Shown piece after piece: positions 1-5,914 of a stretch of DNA of 8,523 nt. The number at the start of each line of letters is the position of its first letter. Positions within the stretch are counted from its first letter, which is position 1. Position numbers and translations under genes: made by a program. Origin of the DNA: Synechococcaceae cyanobacterium RL_1_2. Its GTDB lineage: Bacteria > Cyanobacteriota > Cyanobacteriia > Cyanobacteriales > JAAUPO01. The notes under the pieces were generated by a model. The model was not told the origin of the DNA. It saw only the letters and a list, made by a program, of their open reading frames with translations, and ran no database searches. The stretch covers positions 1-8,523 of the forward strand of contig JAAUPO010000066.1 in NCBI GenBank assembly GCA_012033095.1. The letters are read 5' to 3'.

Positions 1-36
1 GTGTTGATTAAGTCTGATGGCGGTTGATGTTAAAAC

Positions 37-159
37 GTGTTTGAAAAGTATCAAATGTTGTGGAGTCGCCCCCTAAATCCCCCAAGTTGGCGAACTTTAT
101 TGCTTAAAATTTAGGTAATTTCCCCCAGACTGGGGGGCAAGGGGGGGCTTTTCAAACAC
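37..159. repeat. GC-rich inverted-repeat element with 12-bp terminal repeats
   Basis: The outer arms are a perfect 12-bp inverted repeat, GTGTTTGAAAAG at 37-48 and CTTTTCAAACAC at 148-159. Inside lie imperfectly complementary C-rich (69-83) and G-rich (132-147) blocks, so the ~123-nt element can fold into one long hairpin. It has no coding capacity. C-run/G-run palindromes of this kind are common between genes in cyanobacteria. Whether this one is a non-autonomous mobile element or a REP-like palindrome cannot be told from one copy, although a related palindrome sits at the other end of the window. Confidence 0.6.
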
Positions 160-235
160 ATTCTTAGGGATAGATCGCGATCGCTGCTCCCCTAGCAGCC
201 CTACCACCATAAGTCGTGATTAGTCGTAGCCGTAT

Positions 236-271
236 TTGAATTTTTTGGATTTTTTGAATTTTTTGGATTTT
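236..271 (+). repeat. 9-bp tandem repeat, four units
   Basis: Four 9-nt units alternate TTGAATTTT and TTGGATTTT, giving two perfect copies of an 18-nt unit. The tract lies about 20 bp upstream of the candidate -35 box of the tRNA-Leu gene. It could vary in number by slippage, or act as an AT-rich upstream element. Neither role can be shown from the sequence. Confidence 0.75.
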
Positions 272-290
272 TCAGCTCAGAAGATCTTGA

Positions 291-319
291 TTTACTGAAT
301 CTCAGAATCTTGTTATAGT
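291..319 (+). promoter_or_regulatory. Candidate sigma-70 promoter for tRNA-Leu
   Basis: A -35-like TTTACT (291-296) and a -10-like TATAGT (314-319) are separated by 17 bp. Transcription would start near 326, about 25 nt before the mature tRNA 5' end, which is a plausible leader length. The -35 box matches the consensus at 4 of 6 positions. This is inferred from spacing and consensus only. Confidence 0.4.
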
Positions 320-350
320 TACAAACCAAGAGTAATTTCACCAATCGTAA

Positions 351-437
351 GCGGGACTGGCGGAATTGGTAGACGCGCTAGATTCAGGTTCTAGTGTCCT
401 GATGAAGGACTTTCGGGTTCAAGTCCCGAGTTCCGCA
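351..437 (+). tRNA. tRNA-Leu (anticodon CAG)
   Basis: This 87-nt tRNA reads CUG codons. The acceptor arms GCGGGAC (351-357) and GTTCCGC (430-436) pair fully, with one G-U pair, and A437 is the discriminator. The anticodon stem CTAGA/TCTAG (378-382/390-394) closes the 7-nt loop TTCAGGT, placing CAG at 385-387. A long variable arm follows, as expected of a class II tRNA, and the T loop reads GGGTTCAAGTCCC. The discriminator A and long variable arm agree with leucine identity. The 3' CCA is not encoded. The next reading frame begins 17 nt downstream with no obvious terminator between, so the tRNA may be cut out of a longer transcript. Confidence 0.96.
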
Positions 438-454
438 TTATCTTTTTCCTTTGT

Positions 455-1247
455 ATGATCACTAGCCGTCAAAATCCCCTGGTTAAACAATTTAAAAATT
501 GCATCGTTCCCAAGAACGTCATCGCCAAGGATTAATTTATTGGAGGGTACTAATTTAATGACGGCGATCGCTGACCATGATTACCCCTTAGAGGTGCTTT
601 GTTATACAGAGCAATGGGGGGAACACCATGGGGATCTACTAGAACACCTATTAACGTTAAGTCAGCGTCACGAAATAATTAGCCCAGATCTAATTTCCCT
701 TATTTCGACTACCGTTAATGCCGATGGAGTTGCCGCGATCGCCCAACCGCGATCGGCAAATCTAAGCACCAATCCCGATACTTCACCTCCCGTTAAGCTG
801 GGTTTAGTCCTCGAAACGATTCAAGATCCAGGCAATGTGGGCACCATTTTCCGTACAGCGGCGGCGGCAGGAGTGGATCACCTCTGGTTAAGTACTGATT
901 GCGCTAACCCCGAAAGTCCTAAGGTTTTAAGAGCTTCCGCCGGGGCTTGGTTACAATTACCCTGGTCAATGGTGGAGGATGTACCCAGCTTGATTCGTCA
1001 GCACCAGAGCCACGGCACCCAAATTATTGGCACTTCTTCCCATAGTCATCAATCCTATTGGGCCCTAAACTTTAACTCCCCAACCCTCATGGTGATTGGC
1101 AATGAAGGAGCAGGGTTAAGCCCGGAAGTATTAAGGCTTTGTGATCATCAAGCCATGATCCCTGTTGCTCCAGGGGTGGAGTCTTTAAATGCTGCGATCG
1201 CTACAGCCCTCATGCTCTACGAAGCCAAACGCCAAATCACCCATTAA
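455..1247 (+). CDS. SpoU/TrmH-family RNA 2'-O-methyltransferase, interrupted by two frameshifts
   Basis: This is a SPOUT-class enzyme expected to transfer a methyl group from SAM to a ribose 2'-OH in rRNA or tRNA; the target nucleotide cannot be told from sequence. Three SpoU motifs are present in corrected numbering: NVGTIFRT (128-135), IGNEGAGLS (215-223) and IPVAPGVESLNAA (236-248), which form the knotted SAM site. Residues 1 to about 110 are the substrate-binding domain. The long intact frame begins only at a TTG at 540. The conserved N-terminus MITSRQNPLVKQF begins at ATG 455, then KLHRSQERHRQG follows in a second frame, then LLEGTNLM in a third. One A missing from the run 494-498 and one T missing from 536-538 explain both shifts and give 264 aa. 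No Shine-Dalgarno precedes 455. Family sure; target unknown; intact or decayed state uncertain. Confidence 0.85.
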
Positions 1248-1496
1248 CCAATTACTACAATCCATTACCACCGCTCACTATTCATGGTTCAGAATTATAG
1301 TCAATTTAATTTAGTATGGGGTGGCTGTTCCTCTCAATGGAATGTTTTCAGATCTATTTGTTTCCCCTAATTATTTAAAAAGACTATAAATCAGAATTAA
1401 CAAGGAAAATATTGGATTGGGATTGAAGGAAAAGCCATCGTCAACATCGTAGCCCTGGGTTATGGCCCATTACCTTAACTAACGATTAACCATCAA

Positions 1497-1621
1497 CTAG
1501 GAGGGAGTGTCATCAATTAGCCTTAAAACGTTGATCCTGAGCCAGGTTCAGAAAGTATAGTTTTAAACTGATGAAATCCTTAGCAAAGAAGAGTTTCAGG
1601 TTTAATGATGACAGACCCTAG
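1497..1621 (+). mobile_element. MITE-like element, copy A
   Basis: This ~125-nt stretch is nearly identical to the reverse complement of 8276-8394. It has imperfect terminal inverted repeats around a shared TGTCATCA core: left 1508-1515, right as TGATGACA 1606-1613. A CTAG tetramer stands at both outer ends (1497-1500 and 1618-1621), which could be a target duplication or part of the repeat. The interior forms further hairpins, including a near palindrome at 1536-1550 and a CTGA/TTTCAG arm pair. There is no coding capacity, so movement would need a transposase elsewhere. Short non-autonomous elements with TA- or CTAG-type targets are known from IS5- and IS630-type families, but I cannot assign this one. 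Confidence 0.75.
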
Positions 1622-1629
1622 TACTCCAT

Positions 1630-1645
1630 GGCATAAATTTATGCC
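1630..1645. repeat. Perfect 16-bp palindrome
   Basis: GGCATAAATTTATGCC is a perfect palindrome 8 bp beyond the right end of MITE copy A. It has no loop and no T tract, so it is not a typical terminator. It could be a site for a dimeric DNA-binding protein or a chance AT-rich palindrome. guaB3 begins about 350 bp downstream, far for an operator of that gene unless the promoter lies well upstream. Confidence 0.5.
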
Positions 1646-1698
1646 CTAATACTCAATTAGCAGTAAATAGCATTACGTCTTACGTCCTTACTCCTTAA

Positions 1699-1826
1699 GG
1701 AATAGAAAATAGATTGCAAATTTACGCTAGACAATACTAGGGTTAGGGGGCATTAACCAGGAAAAACGAGAATAGCTCAAATAACTTACCCAAACAACTT
1801 CCCTAAATAACTTAATTTTCTATTCC
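1699..1826. repeat. 12-bp inverted repeat spanning 128 nt
   Basis: GGAATAGAAAAT (1699-1710) is the exact reverse complement of ATTTTCTATTCC (1815-1826). The interior shows no coding sequence. The size resembles the MITE-like elements of this window, but the arm sequences differ and no second copy is visible, so it may be a decayed element or chance. Confidence 0.35.
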
Positions 1827-1985
1827 ATTGATTTTTCCCCTCCTTCCTGGATAATTAGGGAGGATCTTTGGACTTCAGGGGGGCAGGAGATTATTGGCTA
1901 AACTTAACATTATTAACCCTATCCTGGATTAAATGCACGATTGTTAATAAAATTTGATAATGTACCCTAAATAAATATTTTTCAT

Positions 1986-2000
1986 GAGGATAGGAAAGTG
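1986..2000 (+). promoter_or_regulatory. Ribosome binding site fixing the GTG start of guaB3
   Basis: GAGGA (1986-1990) lies 7 nt before a GTG at 1998-2000. The protein from this GTG begins MDIVIGRGKTARRAYG, the conserved N-terminus of the cyanobacterial family, which supports GTG rather than a later ATG as the start. Confidence 0.7.
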
Positions 2001-3161
2001 GATATTGTTATTGGTCGTGGTAAAACCGCTCGACGAGCTTACGGCATTGATGAAATTGCCTTAGTACCTGGAAATAAAACCATTGACCCTAGCGTTCCTG
2101 ATACTAGCTGGGAAATTGGTAACATCAAACGGGATATTCCTATTATTGCCAGTGCCATGGATGGAGTTGTGGATGTCAAAATGGCAGTCCTGCTTTCTGA
2201 GTTAGGTTCAATGGGGGTAATTAATTTAGAGGGAATTCAAACCCGTTATGCGGAGCCGAACCCCATCCTCGATAAAATTACTAGTGTGGGGAAAGAGGAG
2301 TTTGTCCATTTGATGCAGGAATTGTATCAAGAACCCATCAAACCGGAATTAGTAAAGAAAAGAATTGTTGAAGTTAAAGAGGCTAACGCGATCGCTGCGG
2401 TCAGTTTAACCCCTGCCGGTGCAATTAAATATGGTCAGGTGGTAGCAGACGCGGGGGCTGATCTGTTATTTATCCAAGCAACGGTGGTTTCCACTAACCA
2501 CATTGCCGACTCCAGCGTTACCCCCCTAGATCTTAAAAAATTATGCCAAGACATGCCCATGCCCGTGATCTTAGGTAATTGCGTCACCTATGATGTTACC
2601 CTAGAACTCATGAGAGCTGGCGCAGCAGGGGTATTAGTGGGTATTGGGCCCGGAGCAGCTTGTACTTCTAGGGGCGTATTAGGGGTCGGTGTTCCCCAAG
2701 CTACGGCTACAGCAGATTGTGCAGCGGCTAGGGATGATTTTTACAAAGAAACCGGTACCTACGTGCCCATCATTGCGGACGGGGGGATTGTTACTGGCGG
2801 TGACATTTGTAAATGTATTGCCTGCGGTGCGGACGCGGTCATGATTGGTTCCCCGATCGCGAGGGCAGAAGAAGCCCCTGGTCGCGATTATCATTGGGGC
2901 ATGGCAACCCCTAGCCCCGTGTTACCCCGTGGTACCCGAATCAAAGTGGTACCACCGGTACCATCAAAGAAATTATGACTGGGCCAGCCAAGCTAGACGA
3001 TGGTACCCATAATTTGCTGGGGGCACTCAAAACCAGCATGGGAACCCTCGGAGCCCAAACCATTAAAGAAATGCAACAGGTTGAAGTGGTAATTGCGCCT
3101 TCTCTCCTCACGGAGGGTAAGGTTTTACCAAAAAGCTCAACATTTAGGCATGGGTAAATAA
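1998..3161 (+). CDS. guaB3: GuaB3-type IMP dehydrogenase, interrupted by two compensating frameshifts
   Basis: The enzyme oxidises IMP to XMP with NAD+, the committed step of GMP synthesis, in the cytoplasm. The TIM-barrel motifs are SAMDGV (52-57), the catalytic loop GIGPGAACTSR with nucleophile Cys222 (215-225), DGGI (261-264) and ADAVMIGSP (278-286). The CBS pair of ordinary GuaB is absent, as in the cyanobacterial/actinobacterial GuaB3 group. The main frame breaks after RGTRIKV at about 2948: one G missing from GG at 2948-2949 throws translation to an early stop at 2976-2978. The conserved C-terminus (TGPAKLDDGTHNLLGALKTS) continues in another frame. One extra T in 3123-3126 then shifts the last residues. 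Correcting both gives exactly 387 aa, ending GMGK at TAA 3159-3161. This strongly suggests the gene is whole and the bases wrong. Confidence 0.9.
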
Positions 3162-3210
3162 CAAATAAGCAAAATCCCTAAGAGGATGCTTGCTCCACCG
3201 AAAAAGTTAG

Positions 3211-3234
3211 TTAGGTGGGTTAGTCACCCACCCT
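3211..3234. repeat. Extragenic palindrome GGTGGGT/ACCCACC
   Basis: GGTGGGT (3214-3220) and ACCCACC (3226-3232) form a perfect 7-bp stem over a 5-nt loop, extended by TAG/CTA with a bulged C. Hairpins built from GGGTGGG and CCCACCC followed by CTACA are familiar repeats between cyanobacterial genes. On the plus strand no T tract follows. On the minus strand a CTTTTT run lies a few bases beyond, so it might be a secondary terminator for cysC transcripts. Confidence 0.6.
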
Positions 3235-3289
3235 ACAAGATTGACTTTTCACCTTATTCAATATTGTGGATTTGGTACAATTCACCATT

Positions 3290-3341
3290 AAAAAATCCCT
3301 ATAACCTTTGATCTTTAATGATTAGGCCTAGGGATTTTTTT
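3290..3341. terminator. Bidirectional intrinsic terminator between guaB3 and cysC
   Basis: AAAAAATCCCTA (3290-3301) pairs perfectly with TAGGGATTTTTT (3329-3340), giving a 12-bp stem over a 27-nt loop. The A run on one side and T run on the other let it act in both directions. It lies about 130 bp after the guaB3 stop and 22 bp after the cysC stop, as expected for two converging genes. The loop is longer than typical, but part of it (AACC/GG) may pair further. Confidence 0.8.
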
Positions 3342-3361
3342 ACGCTAATTTTTTAGATTTT

Positions 3362-3892
3362 TTAGGAGAGATAACCTAATTCCGTTAACTTATCCATTAC
3401 CTTCTGAACGCTTTCATCTAACTCTTCTAAATCGGTGCGACATTCCAATTCAGGATTAAGGGGAGCTTCATAGGGATCATCAATGCCAGTAAAGCTTTTA
3501 ATTTCTCCGGCCCGAGCTTTTTTGTATAAACCCTTAACGTCCCTTTCTTCGCACACACTCAAAGGTGCATTAACAAATACTTCTACAAAATCACCAATTT
3601 TGTTGCGAACTTCTTCCCTAATTTCCCGGTAAGGGGAGATCGCAGACACAACAACAATAACGCCATTACGGGTCAAAAGATGGGCTACAAATCCGATGCG
3701 ACGAATATTTTCATCGCGATCGGCCTTGCTGAAACCTAAACCTTTAGTTAGATTTTCCCGGACAATATCACCATCGAGAATTTCAAACCCTAAGCCTTTT
3801 TCTTCTAGTTTTTTAGAGAAAGCTTGGGTAATAGTGGTTTTTCCTGCGCCACTTAAGCCAGTAAACCAGACAGTAACTCCTTTTTGACCCAT
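3362..3892 (-). CDS. cysC: Adenylylsulfate (APS) kinase
   Basis: The enzyme phosphorylates adenosine 5'-phosphosulfate with ATP to give PAPS, the second activation step of sulfate assimilation and the sulfate donor for sulfotransferases. The 176-aa protein is a complete single-domain CysC. The P-loop GLSGAGKTT is at 12-20, DGD at 40-42, the APS-binding segment [14 protein letters not shown] at 54-67, SAISPYR at 83-89 with the conserved serine, and the lid [23 protein letters not shown] at about 120-142 (approximate span). No ATP-sulfurylase domain is fused. It starts at ATG 3892 with no Shine-Dalgarno. It converges with guaB3 and diverges from cbiX-cobA, whose siroheme product serves sulfite reductase, so the pairing may be meaningful. 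No frame defects are seen. Confidence 0.96.
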   Translation of the reverse strand: MGQKGVTVWFTGLSGAGKTTITQAFSKKLEEKGLGFEILDGDIVRENLTKGLGFSKADRDENIRRIGFVAHLLTRNGVIVVVSAISPYREIREEVRNKIGDFVEVFVNAPLSVCEERDVKGLYKKARAGEIKSFTGIDDPYEAPLNPELECRTDLEELDESVQKVMDKLTELGYLS

Positions 3893-4077
3893 AGTTATTG
3901 TGTTTAATTAATTGTTTTTAATAAAAGTTAACAAGTATGTTTAATTAAACCATAGAGCCGTCGGGATACTTTTGTTTATGTCATCGATCGCTCCCTAACC
4001 GCTAAAATTGTTACGATTTACGAAGTGATCTTGCTTTATGATTGAAGCTGTTGTTTATCTTGGTTTGGGTATAATCT
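3893..4077. promoter_or_regulatory. Divergent cysC / cbiX-cobA intergenic region
   Basis: These 185 bp must hold the promoters of both divergent units. A perfect 12-bp palindrome GTTTAATTAAAC lies at 3939-3950, and its left part, TGTTTAATTA, recurs directly at 3901-3910 and 3938-3947. For cysC, a minus-strand TTGTTA (3934-3929) with a weak -10 (TTAATT, 3911-3906) at 17-bp spacing is possible. For cbiX, a perfect TATAAT sits at 4070-4075. The palindrome could be an operator; no known regulator motif is recognised. Confidence 0.4.
4070..4075 (+). promoter_or_regulatory. Perfect -10 hexamer TATAAT directly before cbiX
   Basis: TATAAT at 4070-4075 matches the consensus exactly but has no convincing -35 at 16-18 bp and no extended -10 TG. 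If used, transcription would begin near 4082, downstream of the only in-frame start I can find for cbiX (TTG 4078). Either the hexamer is not used, or the start assignment is wrong. Confidence 0.3.
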
Positions 4078-4836
4078 TTGACGTTTGAATGTGCTTACCT
4101 ATTGGTATCCCATGGCAGTAGAGACCCGCGCCATGGTTTGATGTTGCAGGAAGTGGCGATCGCTTTTAAGCAAGCTTTAAGTTCCCAACCAGTATTGGTA
4201 AAAGCCTCTTCTAGTAGTGGTGGATGTGGGTTAGAGCCTGTGGTTCAAACTGCGGCTTTAGAGTTAGGTTTAGAGCCTCTCCACCAAGAAATTTTAAAAG
4301 CGATCGCATTAGCCCAACGCCAAGGAAAAACCAAGTTGGTGATCGTACCCCTGTTTTTATCGGCGGGGGTACACGTCCACACGGATATTCCCGAAGAAGT
4401 GGCCTTAGCTAGTAGTAAAATCGACTTTCCCATTACCCTTAGCCCCTTTTTTGGTAGTTACCCCAATCTCAATGAACTGTTAGCGAACAAGTATGAACAA
4501 CTAGGGGGGGATGGACAAATTTTATTGGCCCATGGTACAACCCATAGCTCTGGCCGTGCGAAATTAGAGTTAAGGGCGATGATGTTAGGGGCTTCTAACG
4601 CTTATACCAGTATGGAACCATCCCTAGAGCAGCAGGTACAAACACTGATCATGGCCGGTAAAACCCGTATCGCGATCGTGCCCTACTTCCTCTTTCCTGG
4701 CCGCATTTTAGACAGAGTACATCAACAAATACAAAATTTACAGCGTCAATATCCTAAAGTAAATATATTAACGTCGGGGGTGTTGGCCACTCCTGAGGAA
4801 ATTGCTTTTATGATGGTAGGGGAGTTAGGCCAATGA
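4078..4836 (+). CDS. cbiX: Sirohydrochlorin chelatase, two-domain CbiX/SirB type
   Basis: The enzyme inserts Co2+ (cobalamin route) or Fe2+ (siroheme) into sirohydrochlorin. The 252-aa protein is an internal duplication. The N-terminal half has SHGSRDPR (11-18, candidate metal ligand His12) and PLFLSAGVHVHTDIPEE (91-107, His99 or His101). The C-terminal half repeats the pattern as LLAHGTTHS (149-157) and VPYFLFPGRILDRV (201-214), lacking the second histidine. This long form is typical of cyanobacteria and archaeal-type two-repeat chelatases. Its ATGA overlap with cobA marks one operon. An in-frame stop at 4072-4074 forces a TTG start at 4078 without a Shine-Dalgarno, so the start is uncertain. 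Metal choice cannot be read from sequence. A C-terminal His-rich or Fe-S tail, seen in some relatives, is absent. Confidence 0.9.
   Translation: MTFECAYLLVSHGSRDPRHGLMLQEVAIAFKQALSSQPVLVKASSSSGGCGLEPVVQTAALELGLEPLHQEILKAIALAQRQGKTKLVIVPLFLSAGVHVHTDIPEEVALASSKIDFPITLSPFFGSYPNLNELLANKYEQLGGDGQILLAHGTTHSSGRAKLELRAMMLGASNAYTSMEPSLEQQVQTLIMAGKTRIAIVPYFLFPGRILDRVHQQIQNLQRQYPKVNILTSGVLATPEEIAFMMVGELGQ
4819..4836 (+). promoter_or_regulatory. cobA ribosome site and ATGA start/stop overlap
   Basis: GGGGAG (4819-4824) inside the end of cbiX lies 8 nt before the cobA ATG (4833-4835). The cbiX TGA (4834-4836) overlaps that ATG, a usual sign of translational coupling. Confidence 0.75.
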
Positions 4837-5609
4837 GTGTGGGTAAAGTGTATTTGGTCGGTGCCGGCCCTGGGGATCCGGGACTCTTGACCCTAAAAGG
4901 CAAAGAAATATTACAAATGGCCGATGTGGTGGTGCATGATGCCCTAGTCAGCCCTGAAATTTTGGCCATGATCAATCCCCAGGCCATCGTGATTGATAGT
5001 GGCAAACGGAGGGGCCTCCATTCCCGTCCCCAGGATGAAACAAACGAAATTTTGACAGCACAAGCCCAGCACCACGCGATCGTGGTCAGACTGAAAGGGG
5101 GAGATCCTTTTACCTTTGGTCGGGGTGGAGAAGAAATGGAGTTTTTGATTAGAGCGGGGGTTTCCGTCGAAGTGGTGCCTGGGGTGACCTCTGGCATTGC
5201 CGCTCCGGCCTATGCCCATATTCCCATCACCCATCGTAACTATAGTTCTTCCGTTACCTTCGTCACTGGCCACGAATCCGCAGGGAAGTATCGGCCAGAG
5301 GTCAATTGGTCTGCCCTTGCCCAGGCTTCTGAAACCATCGTCATCTATATGGGTATCCATAATTTACCCACCATCGTGGCTCACCTGAGAACAGCCGGCT
5401 TAGAAGCAAGTACCCCGATCGCCTTAATCCGTTGGGGGACTACATCAAAACAGGAAGAATTAATTGGTTCCTTGGGTACGATTGTCACCCAGGTAGAGCA
5501 AACGGAATTCAAGTCCCCAGCGATCGCGGTGGTGGGAAATGTGGTCAATTTTCGTAACGCGGTCAGTCCAGTTTCGGTAGAGATACAGGATGAGGGACTG
5601 GATTGTTAA
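4833..5609 (+). CDS. cobA: Uroporphyrinogen-III C-methyltransferase (SUMT)
   Basis: The enzyme methylates C2 and C7 of uroporphyrinogen III with two SAM to form precorrin-2, the branch point towards siroheme and cobalamin and away from heme and chlorophyll. The 258-aa length is normal for a stand-alone SUMT. Motifs: VYLVGAGPGDPGLLT (6-20), VVRLKGGDPFTFGRGGEE (84-101), VVPGVTSGIAAPAYA (114-128) with IPITHR (130-135), and VIYMG (170-174). There is no fused CysG dehydrogenase/ferrochelatase or HemD domain, so NAD-dependent oxidation of precorrin-2 must come from another gene, while cbiX supplies the chelatase. It is translated from ATG 4833 behind a good Shine-Dalgarno. No terminator hairpin is seen directly after it. 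Confidence 0.95.
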   Translation: MSVGKVYLVGAGPGDPGLLTLKGKEILQMADVVVHDALVSPEILAMINPQAIVIDSGKRRGLHSRPQDETNEILTAQAQHHAIVVRLKGGDPFTFGRGGEEMEFLIRAGVSVEVVPGVTSGIAAPAYAHIPITHRNYSSSVTFVTGHESAGKYRPEVNWSALAQASETIVIYMGIHNLPTIVAHLRTAGLEASTPIALIRWGTTSKQEELIGSLGTIVTQVEQTEFKSPAIAVVGNVVNFRNAVSPVSVEIQDEGLDC

Positions 5610-5914
5610 AGGAGGATACAGCCTGGAAAGCATTGTTAAGGATCGTGAATTAAATAACTTAGAAATTTGTAGGGTATCCTTCAAGGGAGCGTAGCCCATC
5701 GATATTTAAGTTTTAGATGTTATTAAATTCTTATTCCTAAACAAGCGTTGAACCGATTTTTGATAAAAGTAGCGGCAAAACCTTATCTGAGCAAGCTTTT
5801 TAAGGATATACCCTCCCCTTAGAAACCATTGCCCAATTGAGTACATTGAAAGCCAAGTCTAGTAAGGATCTTCATCCTATGACCTAGTTAGGACTGCTAT
5901 AGGGCTTACAAATA
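5610..5914. other. Intergenic region after cobA with an orphan Shine-Dalgarno
   Basis: I find no credible gene here. AAAGGAGG at 5609-5616, an almost ideal anti-16S match, directly follows the cobA stop but has no ATG, GTG or TTG at normal distance. An open stretch after it runs to a TAG at about 5694 without resemblance to a known protein. It could be the ghost of a lost operon gene. The rest (5695-5914) is AT-rich, with a weak CCTTA/TAAGG arm pair near 5783-5808 and no clear terminator. Confidence 0.45.

Larger units (their letters stand above)
1..350. other. Non-coding region upstream of tRNA-Leu
   Basis: I see no convincing gene here. The first 24 bases form a short open stretch ending in TGA that could be the tail of a gene outside the window, but this cannot be decided. 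The region holds a GC-rich inverted-repeat element (37-159), a HIP1 octamer (177-184), a perfect 6-bp hairpin GCTGCT/AGCAGC with a 5-nt loop (183-199, no T tract), a four-unit 9-bp tandem repeat (236-271) and a candidate tRNA promoter (291-319). Confidence 0.6.
1248..1997. other. 750-bp non-coding region upstream of guaB3
   Basis: No reading frame here resembles a protein, even allowing for shifts. The region holds MITE copy A (1497-1621), a perfect 16-bp palindrome (1630-1645), a 10-bp palindrome TCCTTAAGGA (1692-1701) and a 12-bp inverted repeat (1699-1710/1815-1826). A -10-like TGATAAT (1955-1961) precedes guaB3 but has no good -35 at standard spacing. I recognise no riboswitch. The last 15 bases carry the guaB3 ribosome site. 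Confidence 0.6.
3162..3361. other. Convergent intergenic region
   Basis: This 200-bp gap between the converging guaB3 and cysC genes contains a GC-rich palindrome (3211-3234) and a strong A-stem-T hairpin (3290-3340). I see no gene in it. Confidence 0.7.

Noticed and set aside
455..1247. Identification as TrmL (tRNA-Leu wobble methyltransferase) because of the adjacent tRNA-Leu
   Set aside because: TrmL is a short single-domain SPOUT protein; this one has an N-terminal substrate-binding domain of the larger SpoU/TrmH type.
1626..1997. Purine or other riboswitch in the guaB3 leader
   Set aside because: I could not find a conserved aptamer core or a terminator/anti-terminator pair; the region is AT-rich with unrelated palindromes.
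1920..1997. Standard promoter for guaB3 using TGATAAT at 1955-1961
   Set aside because: No acceptable -35 hexamer at 16-18 bp; kept only as a remark in the intergenic entry.
4808..5360. Two long minus-strand open frames antisense to cobA (about 129 and 138 codons)
   Set aside because: They lie wholly opposite a clear cobA, have low-complexity composition and no recognisable motif; they are shadows of the coding frame.
5760..5890. Possible transposase or gene remnant after cobA
   Set aside because: Short open stretches in several frames gave no motif I could recognise, and no flanking inverted repeats of an insertion sequence are visible.
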